A DNA stretch of 64,000 nucleotides from Bacteroidales bacterium UBA5197 (GTDB lineage: Bacteria; Bacteroidota; Bacteroidia; Bacteroidales; Lentimicrobiaceae): the NCBI GenBank assembly GCA_002412885.1, contig DHVX01000090.1, forward strand, positions 62,255 through 126,254, in the 5' to 3' direction. The notes below the pieces were generated by a model. That model saw only the letters and a program-made list of their open reading frames with translations, was not told where the DNA came from and ran no database searches. Positions 36,027-44,701 of the stretch are shown piece after piece. The translations under genes were made by a program, and so were the position numbers. Position 1 is the stretch's first letter; each line of letters starts with the position of its first letter.

Positions 36027-37466
36027 TTATTCAGCCATTTTTACGAAGGTACGTTTAACACCCTGATAATTAATTTCCTGATTTGCCTTGATAAAGTTGA
36101 TCAGCGCCTGAGCGGTGATGGTGTAAAGCGAATGCCCTGTGTCCTTGTGATCAAAATCATAGCTGCTTGCCAGATAACTGCTGAGTCCTGTATTGAATAT
36201 TCTGTTTTCATCCGGCGAGCTGCCATCAGGCAGTGTAATGATGATATCGGATGCCAGTCCGTCTTTATCCTGAATTACAGTGTAATTGATTCCTGAAACC
36301 TGCAGGTCAATTTCCTTTCCGCGGTTGAATGCGTTCGAAATCAGCGATTTTATTTCGGTAACAGATAGTTTGAAATGAATAATTTCATTTCCGAATGGGT
36401 CAAGCTGATACACATCTTTAATGGTAATATTACCTTGCGGGATCATATCCACCCTTATGCCTCCATTGTTCTGAAAAGCGATTTCCAGCGGTAGAATTGC
36501 TGTCATTGCATCGGTCATAAGGCTTCCCAGTTCATCTTTCCCATTCAAGGGATGAACGGCTGTTCCGATTACCTGATTCAATTCTTTGTTGTCGTTAAAG
36601 CCGGCGATCAAAGCTTCCAATGCGCTGTCACTGCCCCTGTGATTGGAAATGTTAAGTAGCTGAGCATGTTTATCAACAACCTTGTTTTCGACTAAGTTAA
36701 GGGTGGTCATGCTTACATATTTCAGATTTGAGCCAGCCTGCATGACCAATACATTATTGTACTCCTGAGGGTTAGATACCATCGTATGGGTGTGCCCCCC
36801 AAGAATCAGATCAAATTCTTTCATTTGTTCTGCAAGCAGAACATCGTCTTCAAAGCCGAGGTGAGACAGCCCGATCAGCACATCACTGCTGTCGGCCAGC
36901 CATTTGTAATTCGGCGCAATATCAATTCCTTTGTCGAATTTAATTCCGGTTAATTTTGCAGGATGCGTATCCGGCAATCCGGCTTCGTTGATTTGTATTA
37001 ACCCCAAAATGCCAATTTTGAGCCCGTTCTCCATCTGAAGAACTAGAAATGGCTTAATGTCAAGTGGTGTGATGCTTTCGTAAATTATATTTGCAGCCAG
37101 AAACGGGAAATTTGCCTGAGCAAGTCTCTTGGCGAGAACATCCTGCCCGTAATCAAATTCATGATTTCCCAATGCGCTGGCATTAAAGCCTGTTAAGTTC
37201 ATGAGTTCAATTATGGGGTAACCTGGTTCCGGGAATTGGTCAACGATGGGGTTTCCTGTAAAGTTATCTCCGGCCGCGAAAAGCAGAACATGTTCATGAA
37301 CGGATCGGATGCTATCAACCAATGATTTGAACTTTGGGAAGTTATCGATCTTTGCATGCATATCGTTAACCGATAATACCACAACTTTTGTGGTGTCGCT
37401 TCCTGCGCTTACTGTTAATGCTATCGAAAGCAATAATGAACTCAGGATAAATCTAAAAATTTTCAT
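36027..37466 (-). CDS. Secreted bifunctional metallophosphatase/5'-nucleotidase
   Basis: A 479-aa periplasmic or surface enzyme releasing phosphate from nucleotides (UshA/CpdB-type family). The start at ATG 37466 opens the signal peptide (MKIFRFILSSLLLSIALTVS). The metallophosphoesterase core has all the usual motifs: VNDMHA, AAGDNFTG, LGNHEFDYG and GGHTHTM. The C-terminal 5'-nucleotidase domain (~305-470) carries FQNNGGIRVDM and YQLDPFGNEI for nucleotide binding. Its start lies 14 bases inside the end of a 77-aa upstream gene, so the two are coupled. Confidence 0.92.
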   Translation of the reverse strand: MKIFRFILSSLLLSIALTVSAGSDTTKVVVLSVNDMHAKIDNFPKFKSLVDSIRSVHEHVLLFAAGDNFTGNPIVDQFPEPGYPIIELMNLTGFNASALGNHEFDYGQDVLAKRLAQANFPFLAANIIYESITPLDIKPFLVLQMENGLKIGILGLIQINEAGLPDTHPAKLTGIKFDKGIDIAPNYKWLADSSDVLIGLSHLGFEDDVLLAEQMKEFDLILGGHTHTMVSNPQEYNNVLVMQAGSNLKYVSMTTLNLVENKVVDKHAQLLNISNHRGSDSALEALIAGFNDNKELNQVIGTAVHPLNGKDELGSLMTDAMTAILPLEIAFQNNGGIRVDMIPQGNITIKDVYQLDPFGNEIIHFKLSVTEIKSLISNAFNRGKEIDLQVSGINYTVIQDKDGLASDIIITLPDGSSPDENRIFNTGLSSYLASSYDFDHKDTGHSLYTITAQALINFIKANQEINYQGVKRTFVKMAE

Positions 37467-37686
37467 ATTGATCAGTTTCAAGTAATACTTCGTGGTCAAT
37501 GGTGTAGAGCCGCTGCAGATGAGAGATTTTACCATCCATTTCTACGATATTTCCAAAATCGTCAAGTGCAACAGGAATAACATCGGGCAGATTATGGTGA
37601 ATATTCGAATAATATGCCCTGATGGCGTCTATCACCCTGGCTCCTGTAAATAGGGTAACTTCAATATTATTAACGAATACCGTCAT
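37453..37686 (-). CDS. Small ThiS/MoaD-like (beta-grasp) hypothetical protein
   Basis: A 77-aa cytosolic protein. The opening MTVFVNNIEVTLFTGARVID (strand-turn-strand-helix) resembles the beta-grasp fold of ThiS/MoaD-type proteins, but there is no C-terminal GG for thiocarboxylation (it ends DQYENF). A conserved-looking core VALDDFGNIVEMDGKIS follows. It overlaps the 5'-nucleotidase start by 14 bases, so the pair is translated together. Assignment to a family is tentative; real coding status is supported by the overlap and by the protein-like sequence. Confidence 0.65.
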   Translation of the reverse strand: MTVFVNNIEVTLFTGARVIDAIRAYYSNIHHNLPDVIPVALDDFGNIVEMDGKISHLQRLYTIDHEVLLETDQYENF

Positions 37687-37946
37687 GGGTTTTTCTTGAT
37701 TTATTGGTCAATATTACAAAATTTTTACGAACTTAAAATGGTGAATGAAAGGTATTGCAATTTATTTTAACCGATGTTTTTGGAAAAAGGTTCACACAGG
37801 ATCTGATTTTTCCTGATCTTGAAAGGCTTTTGAAGTAATAATTGGAAAAAATGACATTTTGTTTAATAGATATATGTCATAAATTGAACAAAAGTATAAC
37901 GAACTTGGTTAGATAACTGCTTGAAATAAATTTTTCATTGACAGAT

Positions 37947-37968
37947 TTAATTAATTGCGATTAATTAA
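37947..37968 (+). promoter_or_regulatory. Candidate operator of the mevalonate operon
   Basis: A perfect inverted repeat TTAATTAAT-TGCG-ATTAATTAA with nine-base arms. It ends 16 bases before the -7 element, so it covers the -33 region. The binding protein is unknown. Confidence 0.5.
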
Positions 37969-37984
37969 GGGGGCGTCAAATTGT

Positions 37985-37992
37985 TAATTTTG
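37985..37992 (+). promoter_or_regulatory. Bacteroidota -7 element TAATTTTG before mvaA
   Basis: A perfect match with expected start near 37999 and a ~35-base leader to the mvaA ATG. Confidence 0.6.
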
Positions 37993-38033
37993 CGTTTTGA
38001 ATAAGGCAGGCACTGCCGGTTAACTTTTACCAA

Positions 38034-39356
38034 ATGTTTAAAGATAAAATAATAAGTGGTTTTTCACGGCTGAGTAAGGAACAAAAACTGGAACTTATAT
38101 CAGGCTATTCCAGGCATTCCGAAACTTCGCTTGCTTTGCTCCGGACTTTCTGGCACGGCGATCCCGAAATGCAGAAAATGCTGGAGGAGTTCAGCGAAAA
38201 CACGCTTACCAACTATTTCTTCCCATACGGAGTTGCGCCGAATGTAATGATCAATGGCAAATTATACATGGTGCCAATGGTTATTGAGGAGAGCTCGGTG
38301 ATTGCTGCAGCCGCAAATGGTGCCAAGTATTGGGCAGGAAAGGGTGGTTTTCATTCTGAAGTGATTTCAACAGTTAAAGTCGGTCAGGTACATTTTATCT
38401 GGAATGGTGATTTCGTGCGTTTGCAGGGATACTTTCCTCAAATCAAACAGCTTCTACTTGAAAGAACTGCTTCAATAACCGCCAACATGGAGAAGCGGGG
38501 AGGAGGTGTGCTCGAAATGGAGCTTGTTGACAAAACTGATGCACTCGACAATTATTACCAGCTTTCTGTAAAGTTTGATACCCGCGATTCAATGGGAGCG
38601 AATTTCATAAATTCATGTCTTGAAGAATACGCTGCCGGACTTAAAATCTTCGTAAATGAATCGGGATTATTTGAAGGTGAACCACTGAATGTGATTATGT
38701 CGATTTTGTCGAATTACACACCTGAATGCCTTGTTAAAACGTGGGTTGAATGTGATGTAAAGGAGTTTGCGGATATTGATAAGAGTCTGAGTGCGGAAGA
38801 TTTTGCATGGAAGTTTGAAAAGGCTGTTCAAATCGCCACAGTGGATGTTTATCGGGCTGCGACCCACAACAAAGGGATATTTAACGGAATTGATGCAGTT
38901 GCTCTTGCTACCGGCAACGATTTCAGGGCAATTGAAGCTTGTGGACATGCTTATGCCGCAAGAAGCGGAAGCTATAAAAGCCTGACAGAAGTAAAAATTG
39001 AAAACGGACATTTTCTTTACAGCCTTACTATTCCCCTTTCCATTGGCACAGTAGGCGGGTTGACTTCACTTCATCCAATGGCTAAATTCTCGCTCGAATT
39101 ACTGGGTAACCCTCAGGCTCCGGAATTGATGCAAATTGCCTCTGCCGTTGGTTTGGCCAATAACTTCGGAGCTATTAAATCCCTTACCACCAAGGGTATT
39201 CAAATCGGGCATATGAAAATGCATTTGCTCAATATCCTGAATTCATTTAGTGCGAATGACTATGAGAAAGTGCTTGCCGTTGAATTTTTTAAGAATCATA
39301 AAGTTTCGCATAGTGCTGTATCCGGATTTCTTGCTTCAATAAGAAACGGACACTAA
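38034..39356 (+). CDS. mvaA: Hydroxymethylglutaryl-CoA reductase, class II
   Basis: A 440-aa cytosolic enzyme converting HMG-CoA to mevalonate with NAD(P)H. The catalytic Glu region is PMVIEESSVIAAAANGAKYW (E85/E86). The catalytic Lys is in THNKGIFNGIDAV, the cofactor strand is ATGNDFRAIEACGHAYAA, and the catalytic His is H393 in IQIGHMKMH. SIGTVGGLTSLHP is also conserved. The lack of a membrane anchor and the ~430-aa length fit the bacterial class II form. Class II enzymes can run in the degradative direction, but the company of MVA kinases and the decarboxylase shows a biosynthetic role here. First gene of a four-gene operon. Confidence 0.94.
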   Translation: MFKDKIISGFSRLSKEQKLELISGYSRHSETSLALLRTFWHGDPEMQKMLEEFSENTLTNYFFPYGVAPNVMINGKLYMVPMVIEESSVIAAAANGAKYWAGKGGFHSEVISTVKVGQVHFIWNGDFVRLQGYFPQIKQLLLERTASITANMEKRGGGVLEMELVDKTDALDNYYQLSVKFDTRDSMGANFINSCLEEYAAGLKIFVNESGLFEGEPLNVIMSILSNYTPECLVKTWVECDVKEFADIDKSLSAEDFAWKFEKAVQIATVDVYRAATHNKGIFNGIDAVALATGNDFRAIEACGHAYAARSGSYKSLTEVKIENGHFLYSLTIPLSIGTVGGLTSLHPMAKFSLELLGNPQAPELMQIASAVGLANNFGAIKSLTTKGIQIGHMKMHLLNILNSFSANDYEKVLAVEFFKNHKVSHSAVSGFLASIRNGH

Positions 39357-39368
39357 AAATAGCTTATA

Positions 39369-40331
39369 ATGAAGCCAGCATCAAACGGATACGCGCACGG
39401 AAAACTAATGCTCACAGGGGAATATCTTGTGATGCACGGTGCCTTATCCTTGTCTGTGCCTTTAAACAAAGGGCAGTCTTTGACAGCGTCTCTTTCATCA
39501 AGCGGAATACTTGAATGGCAGGCCAGTGATGTCAACGGAGTATGGTTTAATGGTGTTTTCTCACTTCCCGATTTGCTTCCGATTAAAGCAACCAATGAAT
39601 CTGCCGGCGAACATCTTCATAAGCTCTTTCTGGCAATCCGTGAGTTGGATCCACAATTTATTGCTGAATCACAGGGTCTTGTATTAAATACAAATCTTGA
39701 GTTTAACCGAAAATGGGGTCTTGGAAGCAGTTCATCGCTGATTGCTCTTTTGGCTGAGTTTGCCGGGGTGGATGCACTTCAGTTGCATCAAATGGTTTCA
39801 AATGGGTCGGGTTATGACGTGGTTTGTGCCATTTCAGAAAAACCGGTATTGTTTCAGCGTTCAGGTGAAAGGATTTTGGCAGAGAAAATTGATTTTTATC
39901 CTCAGTTTGCCGATGATTTATTCTTTGTTTACCTTGAAAATAAACAAGACAGCGCAGCTGAAATAAGTTCATTTCTGAAAAAGAACCCAAATGATTTTAT
40001 AAGTGCTGTTGCTGAAATATCAGAAATAACCCGCAAAATTCTAAAGGCTGAAAGTATTGAAGATTTTAACCATTTGCTTTCTGCACATGAATTTATCATG
40101 TCGAAAGTGTTGAATAGAAAAGTTGTGAAGGATGTTTTATTCTCTGATTTCCAGGGTGCTGTGAAATCGCTTGGAGCATGGGGCGGCGATTTTGTACTTG
40201 CCTCAACTTCAAACGGCAAAGATTATGCAAGCCGTTATTTTTCGCAAAGAGCTTATTCAACAATATTTTCATACAACGAATTAGTCTTGAGTGAACATAG
40301 CCGCCAATTAAAAGAGCTTCCTTTGTTATGA
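39369..40331 (+). CDS. GHMP kinase, GYDIA-type (candidate phosphomevalonate kinase)
   Basis: A 320-aa GHMP-fold kinase. Motif 1 is HGKLMLTGEYLVMHGALSLS, the ATP-binding motif 2 is RKWGLGSSSSLIALL, the substrate-proximal GSGYDVVCA gives the GYD(I/V)A signature, and motif 3 is SLGAWGGDFVLAS. The operon already contains a mevalonate kinase and the decarboxylase, so phosphomevalonate kinase is the missing step and the best inference; the family has not, to my knowledge, been tested for this. It lies 12 bases after mvaA and overlaps mvaD by four bases (ATGA). Confidence 0.85.
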   Translation: MKPASNGYAHGKLMLTGEYLVMHGALSLSVPLNKGQSLTASLSSSGILEWQASDVNGVWFNGVFSLPDLLPIKATNESAGEHLHKLFLAIRELDPQFIAESQGLVLNTNLEFNRKWGLGSSSSLIALLAEFAGVDALQLHQMVSNGSGYDVVCAISEKPVLFQRSGERILAEKIDFYPQFADDLFFVYLENKQDSAAEISSFLKKNPNDFISAVAEISEITRKILKAESIEDFNHLLSAHEFIMSKVLNRKVVKDVLFSDFQGAVKSLGAWGGDFVLASTSNGKDYASRYFSQRAYSTIFSYNELVLSEHSRQLKELPLL

Positions 40332-41413
40332 AAAATAGCATATTAATACCTGAACAAGGTCTGGAATCAGCCTGGCAAAGTCCTTCAAACATTGCACTTA
40401 TTAAATATTGGGGCAAGCATGGGCATCAATTGCCGCGCAATGCATCACTGAGCATTACGCTGAACAATTCAATTACCCGAACCCGTGTAAAAATCAGCCC
40501 TTCCAATGATGAAGTTGAGGGTTTAAAACTGAATTTTAAGTTTGGAGGAGAGAGTAATCCTGCTTTTGCGGCAAAAACTGAAGCTTTTCTTAATTCTTTG
40601 GCGGTGCAATTTCCATTTCTCAGCAATTGTTTTATTGAAATAGAGACCGATAACAGCTTTCCGCATTCAGCAGGAATTGCATCATCAGCTTCAGCCATGA
40701 GCGCTCTTGCACTTTGCCTATGTGATATCGATAATCAGCTTTCACAAAGAAAGGAAAATTGGTCTGCTTTTTTGCTCAGGGCATCAAACATTGCAAGACT
40801 GGGTTCAGGCAGTGCAGCCAGATCGGTTTTTGGCGGGTTTTCCGTTTGGGGAAAGCATCCTGATATTAAAGGTTCGTCAGATGAATATGCAGTACCTTTG
40901 CCGCTTCTGCCGCATGCGATATTTAATAAAATCCGCAATAGCATTTTTATTGTTGATGCAACAGCCAAAAAGGTTTCGAGCAGTGTGGGGCATAATTTAA
41001 TGAACGGACATCCTTTTGCTGAAGCGCGTTTTGAGCAGGCAAAGAAAAACTTGTCAGGAATGTTGAATGTGCTTATAAGCGGAGACTGGATTGAGTTTAC
41101 CAGAATAACTGAGAACGAAGCCATGAGCCTTCATGCCATGATGATGAGTTCAAATCCTGGTTACATGTTGATGCATCCGAACACTTTGGTTATTATTGAT
41201 AAAATGAAACAGTTCAGGGAACAATCCGGCGTAAAAGTTTGTTTTACACTCGATGCCGGTCCAAACGTTCACCTGCTGTATCCTGAATCGGAAGCAGAAA
41301 CAATAAAACCATTACTTTCTGAAATTCAGGAAATTTGTATTAACAAGGCTTTTATCGATGATAAAATCGGCAATGGTCCTGAAAACTTAAATTACAGCAA
41401 TGATGAAGAATAA
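40328..41413 (+). CDS. mvaD: Diphosphomevalonate decarboxylase
   Basis: A 361-aa cytosolic GHMP-superfamily enzyme making isopentenyl diphosphate from mevalonate-5-diphosphate with ATP. The active-site Lys segment is SNIALIKYWGKHG, the phosphate loop is HSAGIASSASAMSALAL, GSGSAARSVFGGF is the substrate loop with Arg and Ser, and the catalytic Asp lies in FTLDAGPNVHLLY. These features separate it from the kinases on either side. It is coupled to both neighbours: four bases of overlap upstream and 14 downstream. Confidence 0.95.
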   Translation: MKNSILIPEQGLESAWQSPSNIALIKYWGKHGHQLPRNASLSITLNNSITRTRVKISPSNDEVEGLKLNFKFGGESNPAFAAKTEAFLNSLAVQFPFLSNCFIEIETDNSFPHSAGIASSASAMSALALCLCDIDNQLSQRKENWSAFLLRASNIARLGSGSAARSVFGGFSVWGKHPDIKGSSDEYAVPLPLLPHAIFNKIRNSIFIVDATAKKVSSSVGHNLMNGHPFAEARFEQAKKNLSGMLNVLISGDWIEFTRITENEAMSLHAMMMSSNPGYMLMHPNTLVIIDKMKQFREQSGVKVCFTLDAGPNVHLLYPESEAETIKPLLSEIQEICINKAFIDDKIGNGPENLNYSNDEE

Positions 41414-42380
41414 ATCCGGAATTTTTTATGCCAAAATTCTGCTTTTTGGTGAATATAGTATTCTTTGCGATTCGATGGGGCTAACCATTCCATATACGCA
41501 TTTCAGGGGCGAGCTTAGCTTTATTAATCAGGATAAATATACCGATTATGACTTCGCAGTAAGTTCAAACAAGTTGTTGAAGGAATATGCAGTTTATATC
41601 CGTGAGTTAAAAGAGAGCGGTAAATTGCTCTGCGACTTTGACATTGATGCACTGGAAAATGACATTCAGCATAGCCTTTACTTTGAATCAACCATTCCTC
41701 AGGGATATGGCATAGGAAGTTCAGGAGCTCTGGTAGCAGCGCTTTACGAGAAATATGTGCCTTCGCATATGCCCGGTGACCGTAAACTGCCCAAAGCTGA
41801 AGTGCTGAAGCTTAAAGATATTTTCTCGCAGATGGAGTCGTACTTCCATGGAACCAGTTCCGGAATGGATCCATTGAATTGCTACATCAAGCATCCTTTG
41901 CTTATTCACAATAAGAGAGATGTTTGTATGGTTGGAATACCGAGAAACAAACACGATAAAAAAGGAGCCATCTTCCTTATCAATACAGGAAGCCCGGGAA
42001 AAACCGGCCCTTTGGTGAATATTTTTCTCGATAAGTGCAAGATTGATGATTTTATGGTAAGGGTGAGAGATGAAATGATTCCGCTCAACGATGCCTGTAT
42101 CAAAAGCCTGATAAAAGGCGAAACAAAACGCTTCTTTGAAACATTACGGGATTTGTCAAAATTCCTTTACGACCACCTTGATCCTATGATTCCTGAGACT
42201 TTCAAAAAAATATGGAGGCATGGGCTCGAATCAAAGTCGTTCTATCTGAAACTTTGCGGTTCAGGAGGCGGAGGTTTTCTGCTTGGGTTTACCGAAGATT
42301 TCGAAAAAGCCAAAATTGAACTGAAAAAACTTGATGTTGACATCATCCCTGTTTACAAAAACCTTCAGGATGCAGAATAA
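41400..42380 (+). CDS. mvk: Mevalonate kinase
   Basis: A 326-aa GHMP kinase phosphorylating mevalonate at C5. It shows FYAKILLFGEYSILCDSMGL (motif 1), TIPQGYGIGSSGALVAALY (ATP loop), a substrate-site segment FHGTSSGMDPLNCYI with the catalytic Asp, and motif 3 LKLCGSGGGGFLLGFT. The alternative ATG three bases later is equivalent. It is the last gene of the mevalonate operon and is followed by a terminator. HMG-CoA synthase and IPP isomerase are not in this window. Confidence 0.9.
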   Translation: MMKNKSGIFYAKILLFGEYSILCDSMGLTIPYTHFRGELSFINQDKYTDYDFAVSSNKLLKEYAVYIRELKESGKLLCDFDIDALENDIQHSLYFESTIPQGYGIGSSGALVAALYEKYVPSHMPGDRKLPKAEVLKLKDIFSQMESYFHGTSSGMDPLNCYIKHPLLIHNKRDVCMVGIPRNKHDKKGAIFLINTGSPGKTGPLVNIFLDKCKIDDFMVRVRDEMIPLNDACIKSLIKGETKRFFETLRDLSKFLYDHLDPMIPETFKKIWRHGLESKSFYLKLCGSGGGGFLLGFTEDFEKAKIELKKLDVDIIPVYKNLQDAE

Positions 42381-42408
42381 CATTTTATAGTTCTGCTGTT
42401 TTAGGATA

Positions 42409-42446
42409 AAAACCTTTCAGTTGTAAATTAAACTGAAAGGTTTTAT
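42409..42446 (+). terminator. Terminator of the mevalonate operon
   Basis: AACCTTTCAGTT (42411-42422), eight-base loop, AACTGAAAGGTT (42431-42442), then TTATTTATT, 30 bases after the stop. Confidence 0.85.
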
Positions 42447-42549
42447 TTATTGGTAAAGCAAGCAGCTTATCCTACTGATCATTTTTGAATTCGTCAGTTG
42501 CGTTTCCATTATTTCTATTTTTATTGTTTCAAAAAAAACACACAGTTTC

Positions 42550-44196
42550 ATGATTTCAGATAGCTCAGATTTTTCGGTCAGCGGACAAATTGCAGATGTT
42601 GTTTCAGGCAAAATTTTTCCAGGACGTATTAATGTTTCAAAAGGCAGGATTACCACAGTTGAACATTTGCCGGAAGCTGAAAACCATTATATTGTCCCTG
42701 GTCTGATAGATGCACATGTGCACATCGAAAGTTCAATGCTTCTCCCGTCAGAATTTGCCCGTCTGGCTGTGGTGCATGGTACAACTGCCACTGTTTCTGA
42801 TCCTCACGAAATTGCAAATGTGCTTGGAATGGACGGTGTTAAGTTTATGATTGAAAACGGACGAAAGGTGAATTTCGGATTCTATTTCGGTGCGCCTTCT
42901 TGTGTGCCGGCAACTCCTTTTGAAACATCAGGGGCTAACCTAGGCCCCGAAGAAGTGGAAGAAATGCTGAAATGGCCTGAAATTTATTACTTGTCTGAGA
43001 TGATGAACTTTCCGGGTGTGATCAATGGTGAGGCTGAGGTTATGAAAAAGCTTGAGCTGGCAAAATATTACAACAAGCCTGTTGATGGTCATGCCCCCGG
43101 TTTGCTTGGCGAAGATGCCGTTAAGTATGCATCGGCAGGTATTTCTACCGACCATGAATGTTTTACAACCGAAGAAGCCATTGATAAAATCAATGCCGGC
43201 ATGAAAGTGCTGATTCGCGAAGGAAGTGCTGCCCGCAATTTTGAAGCATTGATCGGATTAATCTCAGATTATCCCGAAATGATTATGCTTTGCTCCGACG
43301 ATAAACATCCGGATGATCTGGTAAACGGTCATATCAATTTGTTGATAAAGAGAGCATTATCGGCAGGTTATAATTTCATGGATGTGATCAGATCTTGCAC
43401 GCTGAATCCTGTGAGGCACTATAAACTTGAATCAGGTTTGCTGCAAAAGGGAGATCGTGCTGATTTTGTTGTGATCGACAATCTGACAGATTTTAACATT
43501 CAGCGCACTTTTATCAATGGTGTTTTGGTGGCAGAATCAGGTAAGTCTCTGATTAAAAGTGTTGTTGAGTCAAGCCCGAATCGCTTCGATGCCCTGCAGC
43601 TTACTGCGGAAATGCTTCGGATAAAAGCAAAATCGACAAAAATTAAAGTTCAGCAGGCACTTGAAGGCCAACTGATTACTGAAAAACGGATTGTTGATGC
43701 AAAAATACTTGATGGATGTGTGGTGAGTGATACAAGTGCCGATGTTCTTAAGATGATGGTAATGAATCGTTACAATCCTGCCATGCCTGCTGTTGATTTT
43801 GTGTCGGGATTTGGTTTGAAGCATGGAGCCATTGCTTCAACGGTAGCGCACGACAGTCATAACATAATTGCAGTCGGAGCCGATGATGAGTCCATGGTAT
43901 TGGCTGTGAATGCGCTGATTGATGCAAAAGGCGGAATTGCAGTTGCCAGCAACGGCCAGGTTGAAATCCTTCCTTTGCCGGTTGCCGGAATTATGTCGCC
44001 CTCCGATGGTTATGAGGTTGCAATCCGTTACAGTCAGATAAATCAGAAGGTTTTACAGTTGGGAACGAAGCTTAATGCCCCGTTTATGACATTGTCGTTT
44101 ATGGCTTTACTGGTTATTCCGGCATTAAAACTCAGCGATAAAGGCCTGTTTGACGGGAATACCTTTGCTTTTACAGAATTATTTGAATTAAGTTAA
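42550..44196 (+). CDS. ade: Adenine deaminase
   Basis: A 548-aa cytosolic metallohydrolase of the amidohydrolase superfamily converting adenine to hypoxanthine. The metal site HVH is in IVPGLIDAHVHIESSML, and further ligands are in DGHAPGLLG and GISTDHECFTTEEA; LCSDDKHPDDL provides the catalytic Asp segment. The C-terminal adenine deaminase domain (~400-548, with GFGLKHGAIASTVAHDSHN) is present, so this is full-length Ade rather than an ADA-type enzyme. A TATTTTTA sequence at 42516-42523 may be its -7 element. It stands alone, 72 bases upstream of an ArsR-type regulator. Confidence 0.94.
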   Translation: MISDSSDFSVSGQIADVVSGKIFPGRINVSKGRITTVEHLPEAENHYIVPGLIDAHVHIESSMLLPSEFARLAVVHGTTATVSDPHEIANVLGMDGVKFMIENGRKVNFGFYFGAPSCVPATPFETSGANLGPEEVEEMLKWPEIYYLSEMMNFPGVINGEAEVMKKLELAKYYNKPVDGHAPGLLGEDAVKYASAGISTDHECFTTEEAIDKINAGMKVLIREGSAARNFEALIGLISDYPEMIMLCSDDKHPDDLVNGHINLLIKRALSAGYNFMDVIRSCTLNPVRHYKLESGLLQKGDRADFVVIDNLTDFNIQRTFINGVLVAESGKSLIKSVVESSPNRFDALQLTAEMLRIKAKSTKIKVQQALEGQLITEKRIVDAKILDGCVVSDTSADVLKMMVMNRYNPAMPAVDFVSGFGLKHGAIASTVAHDSHNIIAVGADDESMVLAVNALIDAKGGIAVASNGQVEILPLPVAGIMSPSDGYEVAIRYSQINQKVLQLGTKLNAPFMTLSFMALLVIPALKLSDKGLFDGNTFAFTELFELS

Positions 44197-44236
44197 TTAT
44201 ATATCTGACATATGCATTATGCAATAGATAATTACA

Positions 44237-44244
44237 TATCTTTG
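44237..44244 (+). promoter_or_regulatory. Bacteroidota -7 element TATCTTTG before the ArsR gene
   Basis: A perfect TAnnTTTG. Just upstream, ATTAT (44216-44220), seven bases, ATAAT (44228-44232) could be half-sites of an autoregulatory operator; those arms are short. Confidence 0.5.
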
Positions 44245-44267
44245 TATCAAATTTAAAACCCATTGTT

Positions 44268-44567
44268 ATGGCTAAAGAGATTGTTTTAGACATCGTTAAA
44301 CTGGAAGCTGCTGCTAGCAAACTGCGTGCAATAGCTCATCCCATGAGGATCGCGATCATTGATTTGCTGAACGAGAAAAAGAAGCTGAGTGTAACTGAAA
44401 TTTACGAATACCTCAAAATAGAACAGGCCGCTGCTTCTCATCACTTGAATATCCTCAAGAGTAAAGGAGTTCTCAATTCAAAACGCGAAGGCAAACAGAT
44501 TCATTATTCTGTTAAGGCTTCATCACTGACAGAAATTGTTCAGTGTATCGATAAATGTAACGGATAA
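44268..44567 (+). CDS. ArsR-family winged-helix transcriptional regulator
   Basis: A 99-aa DNA-binding protein. The ArsR fold is clear: LRAIAHPMRIAIIDLLNEKK, then the recognition helix region SVTEIYEYLKIEQAAASHHL, and the wing SKREGKQIHYSVKA. The classical CxC metal site of ArsR/SmtB recognition helices is absent. The only Cys pair is at the extreme C-terminus (VQCIDKCNG), a possible metal or redox site. No efflux or resistance gene is adjacent, so its target is unclear; it may regulate itself through the short inverted repeat beside its promoter. Confidence 0.88.
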   Translation: MAKEIVLDIVKLEAAASKLRAIAHPMRIAIIDLLNEKKKLSVTEIYEYLKIEQAAASHHLNILKSKGVLNSKREGKQIHYSVKASSLTEIVQCIDKCNG

Positions 44568-44598
44568 TAATTTAATTCGTTTTCATTGTCGGAATAGT

Positions 44599-44640
44599 AA
44601 ATCCGGGAAAAGCACTGAAAAGATGCTTTCCCGGATTTTC
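44599..44640 (+). terminator. Rho-independent terminator after the ArsR gene
   Basis: AAATCCGGGAAA paired with TTTCCCGGATTT, extended inwards by GCA/TGC, then TTTTC; 32 bases after the stop. Confidence 0.85.
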
Positions 44641-44701
44641 TGTTTTTATTCAAGATGAATTGATAATATTTTGCGCGGCTCCGGATTACCCGAATTCAAA
44701 C

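Larger units (their letters stand above)
37687..38033. other. 347-base divergent control region
   Basis: Lies between the nucleotidase operon and the mevalonate operon. AT-rich. Apart from the palindrome and -7 element before mvaA I see no gene or structured RNA. Confidence 0.6.
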
